This document shows positions 30,900 through 39,345 of a stretch of DNA of 55,365 nt, one piece after another (within the stretch, counting starts at the first letter, position 1; every line of letters starts with the position of its first letter). The stretch covers positions 1-55,365 of the forward strand of contig JACQDE010000056.1 in NCBI GenBank assembly GCA_016201285.1, given 5' to 3'. The stretch is from Acidobacteriota bacterium. GTDB lineage: Bacteria > Acidobacteriota > Terriglobia > Acidiferrales > UBA7541. Under the pieces are notes generated by a model. It saw only the letters and a list, made by a program, of their open reading frames with translations, had not been told where the DNA came from and searched no databases. The position numbers were made by a program, and so were the translations under genes.

Positions 30900-32321
30900 C
30901 TACACGCGGGAAAAGCAGCGCGCCAGCCCTTCGGCGGGGAGATCGGGCAGGACGAGTTTCTGCGGGCGGGCATCGGCGGCAAGGAGCGCTTCGGCGGCCA
31001 GATAGCCGCTGCGGACGGCGCCTTCCATGGTGGCGGGCCAGCCGGTGGCGGTCCAGTCGCCGGCGAGGAAAAAATTTTTCAGAGGCGTGCGCTGCGTGGG
31101 GCGCCAGCGGTCGCAGCCGGGCTCCGGCGAAAACGTAGCATGGGCTTCCTTGATGACGGTGGCCTTGACCAGGCGCGCGTCACGCGTGGCCGGCAGAACG
31201 TCCAGCAGCTCGCGACGGCAGAGGTTGATGATTTCCTGGCGCGAGAGCGGGACGAGCCCGTACGACGCGCTGATGACGAGCTGGAGATACTGACCATCTT
31301 CCCCCGAAGGGCCGCCGGGCGCGTGCTCGCTGAAGAGCCGGGACTTGTTGAAAATCCACTGCGTGGTGCGGTCGAGCAGGGTGAGGAAAGGCTCGTTCAT
31401 CACGACGCGGTCGTACCAGAAGTGAACGCCGGTGATGGGCGAAGTCTTCAAATGGCGGAGATTCGAGAAGGCTGGCTCACGAGTGGCGACTTCCGGAGGA
31501 AGCATCTCCAGCAAGGCATCCTGAGGGATTGCGGAGATGAAGAAATCGGCGGCGAGCTCGGAACCGTCGTCGAGGCGAAGGGAGGATGCGACATCCCCGG
31601 CGACGCGGATCTCGCGAATCGCGGCGCGGGTGCGGACTTCGCCTCCGCGGCGGGTGATGGCGTCGCGGCACCCGTCGTACAGTTCGGCCAACGGCACGGA
31701 GGGAATGCCGACTTCGAAGCCGCGGCGCGTGGATAGAAACCCTTTCCAGAAAACTTCGATGCCGTAACGCGCGTCGGTGCGCTCGAGATCTTCATTGAGC
31801 GCGCTGACCAGCACGACCTGCCAGAAGCGCGTGATGGCGCCTTCCGTCTGGCCGTGTTTTTTCAACCACTCGAGCATGGAGAGGCCGGCGGCATCGGCGG
31901 GGCACCCGCCGCTGCGTGTGATGGCGAGCATGGCGCGGGAGATCGCGCGCTTGTCCTCCCACGTGAGCGACGGAAACAGGGCAAACGACGGGCCGAGATG
32001 AAGGGGCGGCGGCAGCAGCGAGGATTCGATCACGCCGCGGCGGCCGCGCCGGTCCACAAAAAAGAGCCGGCTGTACCAGCGGATTTTTTCGGAAGCGCCG
32101 ACGCGACGGTAAAAATCGTCGAGGTTGGTGCAGCAGCCCAAGGTGACGTGCTGACAATTATCCACGTGGCTGCCATCGGACAGCCAATAGGAGGTGGCGC
32201 GGCCACCGAGGTGGGGCCGGCTCTCAAACAGGCGGACGCGGTAGCCGACTTCAGCCAGCGCGACGGCCGAGGAGAGTCCCGCGAGACCCCCGCCGATGAT
32301 GATCACGCTCCTGGAAGCCAT
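30900..32321 (-). CDS. hpnE: Hydroxysqualene dehydroxylase / squalene-associated FAD desaturase
   Basis: 473-aa FAD enzyme that reduces hydroxysqualene to squalene, the third step after HpnD and HpnC. The N-terminal Rossmann motif SVIIIGGGLAGLSSAVALAE and FESRPHLGGRATSY bind FAD; the C-terminal FFLAGDWTATGWPATMEGAVRSGYLAAE is the family's FAD-contacting end (split: LAGDWTATGWPATMEGAVRS). Its first 71 nt overlap the end of hpnD in a different frame, an unusually long overlap that suggests translational coupling. Confidence 0.94.
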   Translation of the reverse strand: MASRSVIIIGGGLAGLSSAVALAEVGYRVRLFESRPHLGGRATSYWLSDGSHVDNCQHVTLGCCTNLDDFYRRVGASEKIRWYSRLFFVDRRGRRGVIESSLLPPPLHLGPSFALFPSLTWEDKRAISRAMLAITRSGGCPADAAGLSMLEWLKKHGQTEGAITRFWQVVLVSALNEDLERTDARYGIEVFWKGFLSTRRGFEVGIPSVPLAELYDGCRDAITRRGGEVRTRAAIREIRVAGDVASSLRLDDGSELAADFFISAIPQDALLEMLPPEVATREPAFSNLRHLKTSPITGVHFWYDRVVMNEPFLTLLDRTTQWIFNKSRLFSEHAPGGPSGEDGQYLQLVISASYGLVPLSRQEIINLCRRELLDVLPATRDARLVKATVIKEAHATFSPEPGCDRWRPTQRTPLKNFFLAGDWTATGWPATMEGAVRSGYLAAEALLAADARPQKLVLPDLPAEGLARCFSRV

Positions 32322-33186
32322 GTTGGGAAGTCCACCAGCCGAGCCGCGCGCGGACCATCACCCAGACCTTGTACGCAGTGGAGAGGCGCACCTTGTCCGG
32401 GGCGAAGACGTCGTAGCCGCGGGCCTCAATCTCTTCGAGAATGCCGCTGTAGATACGCGCCAGCGCCCACAGCGCGGGGCGGCTATCTTCCTCAATGAGC
32501 TGGAGCAGCTCCCCGCCCTCGCCGTAGAAGTGCCAGGCGCGCTCGGCTTCAAAGGCGAGCAGTTCGCGCAGCGGCGGCGTAACCGGGCCGGCCAGATCCT
32601 CCGGGCGGCACTCGAAGCGCTGCAGGTCCTCCTGGGGGAGATAGACGCGGTCCATTTCAAAGTCGGCACGGATGTCCCGAAGAATGTTTGTCAACTGGAA
32701 AGCAATGCCCAGTTTTTCGGCGAGCTCGATCGCGCGCGGGTCGCGGAAACCGAAGACGTGCGTACAGCAGAGGCCGACGGCGCCGGCGACGCGGTAGCAG
32801 TATTCGCGCAGCAGTTCGAAGGTGGCATACGACGCGACGCTCAGGTCCATCTCCGTGCCAGAGATGAGGTCGTGAAGATAGCGCGGAGGAATCGAGAAGC
32901 GCGTAACGGCATCGTGAAAGGCGGGCAGCGCGAGATTGCCGCCGTAGTCGCCAGCGAGGGCGCGGTCGAGCGTGACGCGCCAGGCGGCCATGCGCTCAAG
33001 TTTTGCAGAAGCCTCGCCAGGCGTGTCGGAAATATCGTCGGCGTGGCGCATGAAGGCGTAGAGCGCGCAGAGGGCGTCGCGCTTGTGGCGTGGCAGCAGA
33101 AAAATGGCGAAATAGAAATTGCGCGCGGCGGCGCGCGTGATGCGGCGGCAGTGGGAGTAGGACCCGGCGAGCGCGAGATCAGGCAT
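32251..33186 (-). CDS. hpnD: Presqualene diphosphate synthase
   Basis: Joins two farnesyl diphosphates to presqualene diphosphate. 311 aa with the ATG at 33186, which overlaps the end of hpnC by 8 nt; an open extension upstream is not conserved and contains a palindromic repeat. Trans-prenyltransferase motifs: FAIFLLPRHKRDALCALYAF, first Asp motif HADDISD, YCYRVAGAVGLCCTHVFG, second Asp motif NILRDIRADFEMDRVYLP. The C-terminal 24 residues, encoded in the overlap with hpnE, are basic and not family-like. Confidence 0.94.
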   Translation of the reverse strand: MPDLALAGSYSHCRRITRAAARNFYFAIFLLPRHKRDALCALYAFMRHADDISDTPGEASAKLERMAAWRVTLDRALAGDYGGNLALPAFHDAVTRFSIPPRYLHDLISGTEMDLSVASYATFELLREYCYRVAGAVGLCCTHVFGFRDPRAIELAEKLGIAFQLTNILRDIRADFEMDRVYLPQEDLQRFECRPEDLAGPVTPPLRELLAFEAERAWHFYGEGGELLQLIEEDSRPALWALARIYSGILEEIEARGYDVFAPDKVRLSTAYKVWVMVRARLGWWTSQHGFQERDHHRRGSRGTLLGRRAG

Positions 33187-34156
33187 TGCGGCCCGCCCCT
33201 CGGCGTCGCTCGGGACCAGCGGCGGAAGACCCCGCACCTTTGCTGGAAAGCCACGGAACGAAAAGACGCGAGAGCAGCGCGCGACCGAGCAGCCGCACCT
33301 GCGCGGTGCGGCTGAGTACGGGACGCTGCTGGAGCGTGTTGTAGCCGATGCGCTCGATCGAATCGAGCACGGCCAGGCCGCCACGGCTGAACAGCTCGAT
33401 GTCAATGCGCAGTTCCGGCGCGACGCGCTCGGCCAGGGGCAAGCCCTGATTGAAAAGCGCGCGAGTGCGGGCGATCAGGTCCTTCACCAGCGCGGCGTAA
33501 CGGGCGTCGAAGCGGTGCTCGAAAAGATCGGCCTCGGAAAGGCCGTGGGCGGCCAGCGCGTCGAGCGGGATGTAGATGCGGTCTTTGTCGAGGTCGCGCG
33601 CGACGTCCTGCCAGAAATTCGCGAGCTGGAGCGCGGTGCAGGTTGCGTCGGAGAGTGCCTGGCGCTCGGCATCGCGGCATCCACAGAGATAAAGGACCAG
33701 GCGGCCGACCGGATTGGCGGAATAGTGGCAGTAGCCGAGGACGGATTCCCAGTCCGGATAGCGGTGCACGGTCTGGTCCTGGCGGAAAGCGGTTAGGAGA
33801 TGGAGAAACGGTTCCATAGGAATTTGGCACTCTTCGACCGTCGGCCGCAGGGCCACGAAGACAGGATGCGAAGGCGAACCGGCGTAGCAGCGGCGAAGCT
33901 CGTCTTCCCACCAGGCGAGCAGCTCCAGCGCACGGGCCGGGCTGGCAACTTCGTCGCCGAGGTCATCGGCCCAGCGGCAGTACGCATAGACATTGTAGAA
34001 GTGCTGGTGGAGACGGCGCGGAAGCAGCCAGGAAACGACGTTGAAATTTTCGTAGTGGCGGGTGGCCAGCCAACGGGTGTAGTCCTGCGCCTCGGCGGCG
34101 GGGCAGCCAGACGGAGGCAGTTGACGGCTGATTTCGAGTTCGACAGGCGGCTGCAT
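33179..34156 (-). CDS. hpnC: Hydroxysqualene synthase
   Basis: Converts presqualene diphosphate to hydroxysqualene. 325 aa from the ATG at 34156. Motifs: HYENFNVVSWLLPRRLHQHF, first Asp motif WADDLGDE, GYCHYSANPVGRLVLYL, second Asp motif NFWQDVARDLDKDRIYIP. The last ~12 residues (GPERRRGAGRNA) come from a palindromic repeat (33196-33217) that also covers the hpnD ribosome-binding region. It begins 51 nt after the stop of the dehydrogenase upstream in the operon. Confidence 0.94.
   Translation of the reverse strand: MQPPVELEISRQLPPSGCPAAEAQDYTRWLATRHYENFNVVSWLLPRRLHQHFYNVYAYCRWADDLGDEVASPARALELLAWWEDELRRCYAGSPSHPVFVALRPTVEECQIPMEPFLHLLTAFRQDQTVHRYPDWESVLGYCHYSANPVGRLVLYLCGCRDAERQALSDATCTALQLANFWQDVARDLDKDRIYIPLDALAAHGLSEADLFEHRFDARYAALVKDLIARTRALFNQGLPLAERVAPELRIDIELFSRGGLAVLDSIERIGYNTLQQRPVLSRTAQVRLLGRALLSRLFVPWLSSKGAGSSAAGPERRRGAGRNA
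33196..33217. repeat. Palindromic element at the hpnC-hpnD junction
   Basis: CCCCTCGGCGTCGCTCGGGACC; on the minus strand GGTCCCGAGCGACGCCGAGGGG. It encodes the end of HpnC and lies just upstream of the hpnD start codon, where it could mask or shape the hpnD ribosome binding site. Confidence 0.6.
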
Positions 34157-34206
34157 GGGCCTCGCGGAGCGGCGGCGGACGCGCACAGGCGCCGCGCGAA
34201 ACACGG

Positions 34207-35268
34207 CTACGGAATCACAGCCGTCTTCAGCTCGCCGTTCCGGTGCTTCATATGTTCGAACACCTGCGGCAGCTCCTGCAAGGGGACTTCGCCGGTGACG
34301 AAGTCGCTGGCGCGGATGGCACCGCGGGCCACGGCGTCGAGAGCGGCGCGGATGAAGCGCGGCGTATGGTGGAACGTGGACTTGATGGTGATCTCGGAAT
34401 AGTGCAGCACCGCCGGATCGAACTCGACGTGCGTGTCGCGCGGGCAGCCGCCAAACAAATTGACCGTGCCGCCGCGGCGGACCATCTGCATGGCCCACTC
34501 CCAAGTGGTGGGTGAGCCGACGGCTTCGACGACGGAATCGGCGCCCAAGCCGCGCTCGGTGAGCTGGCGGACCTTCTGGATGGGGTTGTCGAGGCGGGAA
34601 ACGTCGAACGCCGCGATGGCGCCGAGGCGCTCGGCGGCCTTGATCTGGCTCTGGCGCTTGGCAAGCGCAATCACGCGCACGCCTTCGATGGAGAGCATGC
34701 GCACAAACTTCAGGCCGATCGGCCCGCAGCCTATGACCACGGTGGTGTCGCCGGGCTGGATACCGGTCTCCACGATGCCGCGCAGCACGCAGGCCAGCGG
34801 TTCCACCATGGCGGCGTCGAGGAAGGAGACGTGGTCGGGAATCTCGAGCATGTTCTGGCGGACGATGCGGCCGGGGATGCGGATGTACTCGGCGTAGGCG
34901 CCGTTGTTGAAGAGCAAGTCCTCGCAGAGGTTTTCGCGGTTCTTGCGGCAGAAGAGGCAGGCGCCGCAGGGGGCAGAGTTGGAGGGCACGACGCGCATGC
35001 CCACGCGCATCCCGCCGTTGACGTTGCGCCCGAGCGCTTCCACCACGCCGGAAAGCTCGTGGCCGAAAACCGCCGGCGGCTGGATCATCCGCGCGTGGTA
35101 GCCCTGCTTCCAGACTTTCAGGTCGGTGCCGTCGGTCAGCGCAACCTTTACGCGAACGAGTGCTTCGTCCTCGCCAAACTCGGGGATATCGACCGTCTCG
35201 ACTTTCAGATCTTCGCGGCCGTAGAGGACGGCCGCGGTCATGTGACCGTTGCGTTCCGTATGTATCAA
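34207..35268 (-). CDS. Zinc-type medium-chain dehydrogenase (hopanoid operon, second copy)
   Basis: 353-aa MDR-family oxidoreductase. GroES-like domain with GHE (His70-Glu71) of the catalytic zinc site and all four structural-zinc cysteines (C101, C104, C107, C115 in PCGACLFCRKNRENLC); Rossmann domain with VIGCGPIGLKFVRML for NAD(P). The first catalytic zinc ligand, normally Cys in an xCGTD motif, is Asp46 (ALTDGTDL). Asp at this place is known in Haloferax glucose dehydrogenase, so the site may still bind zinc. Overlaps the preceding dehydrogenase by ATGA. Likely acts on a hydroxyl or aldehyde of the hopanoid side chain (inference from position). Confidence 0.88.
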   Translation of the reverse strand: MIHTERNGHMTAAVLYGREDLKVETVDIPEFGEDEALVRVKVALTDGTDLKVWKQGYHARMIQPPAVFGHELSGVVEALGRNVNGGMRVGMRVVPSNSAPCGACLFCRKNRENLCEDLLFNNGAYAEYIRIPGRIVRQNMLEIPDHVSFLDAAMVEPLACVLRGIVETGIQPGDTTVVIGCGPIGLKFVRMLSIEGVRVIALAKRQSQIKAAERLGAIAAFDVSRLDNPIQKVRQLTERGLGADSVVEAVGSPTTWEWAMQMVRRGGTVNLFGGCPRDTHVEFDPAVLHYSEITIKSTFHHTPRFIRAALDAVARGAIRASDFVTGEVPLQELPQVFEHMKHRNGELKTAVIP

Positions 35269-36368
35269 GGCAGTATCACCACTTTAAGAGAATCGCCCGC
35301 CGGGCGGGCAGCCAGGGACAGCGCGTGCTCCATCTGGTCGAGCGGCAACCGGTGGGAGATGAGTTCGCGAAGAGGCAAGCGCCGCTCGAACACGAGCCGG
35401 GCGGATTGCTCCTGCAGGTCCACCGACGCGCTGTAGCTTCCCAGGATTTCCTTTTCCTCCACACCGACCGCCGCTGCCGGAAACTCGATCTTCATCAGCG
35501 GATCGTTTTGCGCAAAGAGTAGCACACGACCGCCGGGCCGCGCGAGTGTCAAGGATTCGCGCACCAGTTCTGGATTGGGCACGGCCAGAAACACGATATC
35601 CGCGCCGCGGCCATGCGAATGGGTCTTTGCGGCTTCGAGGAGCGCGCCTTCCGCGGGGTCGCAGGCGGCTGCGGCGCCGTAGCGGAGGCTGCGCTCGCGG
35701 CGGGCCGGCAGCGGGTCGCTGGTGACGACGGTCGCTCCGGCATCGCGCGCCAGCAACATCAGCAGCAGGCCGATCGGGCCCTGCCCGATGACCACAACCG
35801 TCTCGCCGGTCGCGACCCGCGCCTTCTCGATGGCCTTCAGACAGGTGTTCACCGGCTCGACGAAGGTGGCTTCCTCGAAGCTGACGTCCGGCGGGATGGC
35901 CACCATGCCGCGCTCGGCAATCCACGGCATGATGCGGACGTATTCGGCAAAGCCGCCGCCGTTGGGATCGAAGCCGGCGGTGACGCCGACCTTCTTGTAC
36001 GTCGGACACTGCGAGAAGAGTTTGCGCTCGCAATAGAAACACTGGCCGCAGGGAATGTGATGGAAGCTGACGGCGCGGTCGCCGGGCTTCCAGCGGGTGA
36101 CGCCGCTGCCCACTTCCACCACTGTGCCCGCGATTTCATGGCCGAGGATCTGCGGCGGCGGGATGAAGCCGTGCTGGATCTTCTTGATGTCGGTGCCGCA
36201 GATGCCGCAAGCGGCAACGCGCAGCAGAACTTCGCCCGGACCGATATCCGGCACGGGGACGTGTTCGACGACGACATGACCTTTGCCGCGATACACGGCG
36301 GCGCGCATGCTCCGCGCCTGCAGCGGCACGCCGGCGCCGGGAACGAGTTGGGGAACCGCGTGACTCAT
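35265..36368 (-). CDS. Zinc-type medium-chain dehydrogenase (hopanoid operon, first copy)
   Basis: 367-aa MDR-family oxidoreductase, sorbitol/threonine-dehydrogenase-like. Catalytic zinc residues Cys57 ([11 protein letters not shown]), His77-Glu78 (LGHEIAG); structural zinc in [16 protein letters not shown]; cofactor motif [15 protein letters not shown]. About 20 extra residues precede the usual start; Met21 ([10 protein letters not shown]) is an alternative. It overlaps hpnG by ATGA and the second dehydrogenase by ATGA, so it is tightly coupled to ribosylhopane formation. Candidate reductase for the ribosyl or formyl end of C35/C31 hopanoids. Confidence 0.88.
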   Translation of the reverse strand: MSHAVPQLVPGAGVPLQARSMRAAVYRGKGHVVVEHVPVPDIGPGEVLLRVAACGICGTDIKKIQHGFIPPPQILGHEIAGTVVEVGSGVTRWKPGDRAVSFHHIPCGQCFYCERKLFSQCPTYKKVGVTAGFDPNGGGFAEYVRIMPWIAERGMVAIPPDVSFEEATFVEPVNTCLKAIEKARVATGETVVVIGQGPIGLLLMLLARDAGATVVTSDPLPARRERSLRYGAAAACDPAEGALLEAAKTHSHGRGADIVFLAVPNPELVRESLTLARPGGRVLLFAQNDPLMKIEFPAAAVGVEEKEILGSYSASVDLQEQSARLVFERRLPLRELISHRLPLDQMEHALSLAARPAGDSLKVVILP

Positions 36369-37129
36369 CCGACAGCCACCTTCCGCAATTCAACCGGGAA
36401 TTCGCCATGACTCCGGAACGACAAATTCTTGATATACGGGTCCAGGAATTCGGCCAGTACAGTGGCCGCACGCACGGACGCCAGTCCCAAACGCATCACC
36501 GCCGGCAGGCGCTGCGGACGCCTCGCAATTTGTCGCAGGATGCCCCGCAGAGCTACGCGCCCTCGCGGGTCCACGCTTTGACTGAAATCAATGGGCATTT
36601 CCTGATCCACGGTATCGGAAATCACGCGGATGGCCACCGCCGGGAGGCTGCGGCACCGCGCTTCCTCTATGACCGCATAACTCTCCATGTCCACGGCGTC
36701 GGCAAAAATACCCAGCTGTTTTTTTTCTTCGGTGGTGGCGATCACTTGCGAGGACGTCAAGAACATCTTGGCCCGCTTGGCTCCCGCGTAAAAAGCGGCC
36801 AAGTTCAGGCGCCTGGCGCACTCCAGCGTCCGATGGCCTCCCAATTCCTGAACCGAGTGCGCGACGAGGATGTCCCCGACGCGATAGTCCCGCTTGAGAG
36901 CGCCCGCGAAACCTGAACTGATGCAGATCGTCTGCGGCAGCGTCGCCACTGCCTGCATCCCCCGCCGGGCATTCTCCGAACCCATTCCCGTGATCAACAC
37001 CTGCACTTGCGCTCTCCCAATCTGCGCCTGGTGGACCGTCAAATCCTCAACTTGTTTCGGCTTAAACTCCCGCAGTTTCCGCCACGAGGCAAACTCTGCT
37101 TCCACCGCGAATGTGACCAGAGCTCTCAT
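36365..37129 (-). CDS. hpnG: Adenosylhopane nucleosidase/phosphorylase HpnG
   Basis: 254-aa member of the nucleoside phosphorylase (PNP/UDP, MTAN-like) superfamily that removes adenine from adenosylhopane to give ribosylhopane. Seen: LVTFAVEAEFASW at the N-terminus, VLITGMGSENARRGMQ, SSGFAGAL, AVDMESYAV (base/ribose contact) and VRVISDT-like IRVISDTVD. The C-terminus is longer than in MTAN and carries a hydrophobic helix consistent with a lipid substrate. Starts 42 nt behind hpnA and overlaps the next dehydrogenase by 4 nt. Confidence 0.92.
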   Translation of the reverse strand: MRALVTFAVEAEFASWRKLREFKPKQVEDLTVHQAQIGRAQVQVLITGMGSENARRGMQAVATLPQTICISSGFAGALKRDYRVGDILVAHSVQELGGHRTLECARRLNLAAFYAGAKRAKMFLTSSQVIATTEEKKQLGIFADAVDMESYAVIEEARCRSLPAVAIRVISDTVDQEMPIDFSQSVDPRGRVALRGILRQIARRPQRLPAVMRLGLASVRAATVLAEFLDPYIKNLSFRSHGEFPVELRKVAVG

Positions 37130-37171
37130 TCGTTCATCTGATGCCGGACGTCTCTCCCGCGAATCAACCTA

Positions 37172-38194
37172 TCACGCGGCGGCGCGGGCCACGCGGTGGT
37201 TCGGGCGTGGCCGGACGTAGCCGTTCTCCTCGTACCAATGGACAGCGCGCTCCAGCGCCGCTTCGACGGGGCCGGGCTGATAGCCGAGCTCCCGGACAGC
37301 CTTCGAGCCGTCCACAAACATTTTATGCCGCGCCATGCGCACGCCTTCGAGCGGAATCTGCGGCTCGCGGCCGAGGGCGCGGGAAAAGGCGTTTTCGACG
37401 AACCCGGCAGCGAGGGCAATCGCGTGCGGCAAGCGAATCCGCGGAGCGTGACGGCGCGTCACGCGCGCCAGCGTGTCCAGAATCTCCTTCAGCGTCATGT
37501 TGCGCCCACCCAGAATGTAGCGCTCGCCGGCGCAGCCGCGCTCGGCGGCCAGCAGGTGGCCGAGGGCGCAGTCCTCCACCGGCACAACGTTCAGGCCGGT
37601 GTCGAGATAGGCGGGCATTTTGCCCTGCAGAAAATCGAGAATGATCTTCCCCGTGGGCGTGGGCTTCCAGTCGCCCGAGCCGACGGGCGTCGTGGGATTC
37701 ACGATCACCACGGCCAGACCTTCCGCGGCGGCGCAGAGGGCTTCCTGTTCAGCGAGAAACTTGGAGCGCTTGTAGTGGCCGATCATTTCGTCGAGTGTCG
37801 CGGCGGTGGCTTCATTCGGGAGATCGCCTTCACGGGGCACGGCAATCGTTGCCACGGTGCTGGTGTAGATGAAGCGCTCGACGCCGGCGGCGCGGGCCGC
37901 GGCGAGCAGGTTGCGTGTGCCGGTGACGTTGGACTCGTAGATTTCGCGCGGGTCGCGTGCCCATAGGCGGTAATCAGCCGCAACGTGATAGACGTGCTGG
38001 ATGCCCTGCATCCCCGCCGGAAGCGTGGCGGGATCGCGCAGGTCCCCGAAAACGCGCTCCGCGGCCAGGCCCTCGATCGCGCGGAGATCGCTCGAGGGGC
38101 GCACCAACACGCGGACGGAATCGCCGCGGGCGAGTAGAAGCCGGGCAACGTGGCTGCCCACGAAGCCGGTGGCGCCGGTAACAAGCACGTTCAT
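37172..38194 (-). CDS. hpnA: Hopanoid-associated sugar epimerase
   Basis: 340-aa extended short-chain dehydrogenase/epimerase. NAD-binding GATGFVGSHVARLLL at residues 7-21, VYHVAADYRLW, and the catalytic Tyr-Lys pair in IGHYKRSKFLAE; VIVNPTTPVGSGDWKPTPTG is characteristic of HpnA. Conserved in hopanoid clusters, yet its substrate is not settled; epimerising or reducing a side-chain sugar is the usual proposal. Its ATG overlaps the hpnH stop by 4 nt. Confidence 0.93.
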   Translation of the reverse strand: MNVLVTGATGFVGSHVARLLLARGDSVRVLVRPSSDLRAIEGLAAERVFGDLRDPATLPAGMQGIQHVYHVAADYRLWARDPREIYESNVTGTRNLLAAARAAGVERFIYTSTVATIAVPREGDLPNEATAATLDEMIGHYKRSKFLAEQEALCAAAEGLAVVIVNPTTPVGSGDWKPTPTGKIILDFLQGKMPAYLDTGLNVVPVEDCALGHLLAAERGCAGERYILGGRNMTLKEILDTLARVTRRHAPRIRLPHAIALAAGFVENAFSRALGREPQIPLEGVRMARHKMFVDGSKAVRELGYQPGPVEAALERAVHWYEENGYVRPRPNHRVARAAA

Positions 38195-39345
38195 AGGATA
38201 TTGAATGCCCCGTTCTGATATGCGGGCTTTGGGTCAGAGGGCTGGTGTGTCCCTGTATGACCGGACGAATGGCCATTGCCATTCCCATGGCCATTGGCGC
38301 GACCGTTCGAGCCATTCTTGCGGGCTTTGCCGCCGCCCATCTGCCCGGAGAGCTGCCACTTGAGCATTTTCCAGTTGTCGCCGAGTTTGCGGTGCGCGCC
38401 GAGCACGGCGGACGGTTCAAAGCCGACGTGGACCATGCAGTCCTCGCAACGCGGGTCGCGGCCGCGGCCGTAGGAATCCCACGGTGTTTTTTCGACAAAA
38501 TCCTTGAAGGACGCGTGGTGCGCGTCGGTCATCAGGTAGCAGGGCCCCTTCCAGCCGCGGGGGTTGTACGTGGGGTTGCCCCAGGCGGTGCACATCAGCT
38601 CGCGCTCGCCCCGCAGGTACTCCATATAGATGGGCGACATCATCAGGTTGTACTTCTCGATCAGGGCGCAGGCGAGACGGAACTTTTCGCGGATTTCCTC
38701 GCGGGACATGAAAATCTCGCGGGTCTGCACGGAGGCGTAGGAGTAGGCCGGCGAGACCATGTAGCCATCCACGCCGAGGCCGGCCAGGAATTCGAACAGC
38801 TCGGCGATCTCGTGGACGTCGGTTTCCTTGTAGATGGTGGTGTTGCTGCAGACCAGAAAACCGGCGGCCTTGGCGGCCTTGATGCCCTCGACGGCCTCGC
38901 GGAAGACACCGTCGCGCTCGACGCAGAGGTCGTGCGTGCGCTCCAGCCCGTCGAGATGAATGTTCCAGAAGAAGCTGGACGTGGGCTTGAACTCGTGCAG
39001 GCGCTTGCGGACGAACATGCCGTTCGTGCAGAGGTAGATGTGCCGCCCGCGGTCGAGAAGCTCCCGAACGAGGTGGTCAATTTCCGGATAGATGAGCGGC
39101 TCTCCGCCACAAACGGAAACCACCGGAGCGCCGCATTCCTCGGCGGCGGCCACACATTGCTCGACGCTGATCATCTCGCTGATGGTGGACTTGTACTCGC
39201 GGATGCGTCCACAACCGGTGCAGGTGAGGTTGCAGGCATGGAGCGGCTCGAGCATGAGCACGAGCGGAAACTTCCCTGCCCCGGACATCTTCTTGTTCAT
39301 GATGTACCGGGTCAGATTGGCGGTTAGCTTGAACGGAAACCTCAT
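38191..39345 (-). CDS. hpnH: Adenosylhopane synthase (radical SAM) HpnH
   Basis: Adds the 5'-deoxyadenosyl radical to diploptene, the first step of C35 hopanoid side-chain building. 384 aa. Radical SAM cluster motif C38-x3-C42-x2-C45 (HACNLTCTGCGR), SAM-binding CGGEPLIYPEID, and the C-terminal HHASFKDFVEKTPWDSYGRGRDPRC...C typical of HpnH. The ATG at 39345 overlaps the shc stop codon by 4 nt. The last ~45 residues are a low-complexity tail rich in Gly, Asn, His and Ser (GSNGRANGHGNGNGHSSGH), not found in the enzyme core. Confidence 0.95.
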   Translation of the reverse strand: MRFPFKLTANLTRYIMNKKMSGAGKFPLVLMLEPLHACNLTCTGCGRIREYKSTISEMISVEQCVAAAEECGAPVVSVCGGEPLIYPEIDHLVRELLDRGRHIYLCTNGMFVRKRLHEFKPTSSFFWNIHLDGLERTHDLCVERDGVFREAVEGIKAAKAAGFLVCSNTTIYKETDVHEIAELFEFLAGLGVDGYMVSPAYSYASVQTREIFMSREEIREKFRLACALIEKYNLMMSPIYMEYLRGERELMCTAWGNPTYNPRGWKGPCYLMTDAHHASFKDFVEKTPWDSYGRGRDPRCEDCMVHVGFEPSAVLGAHRKLGDNWKMLKWQLSGQMGGGKARKNGSNGRANGHGNGNGHSSGHTGTHQPSDPKPAYQNGAFNIL

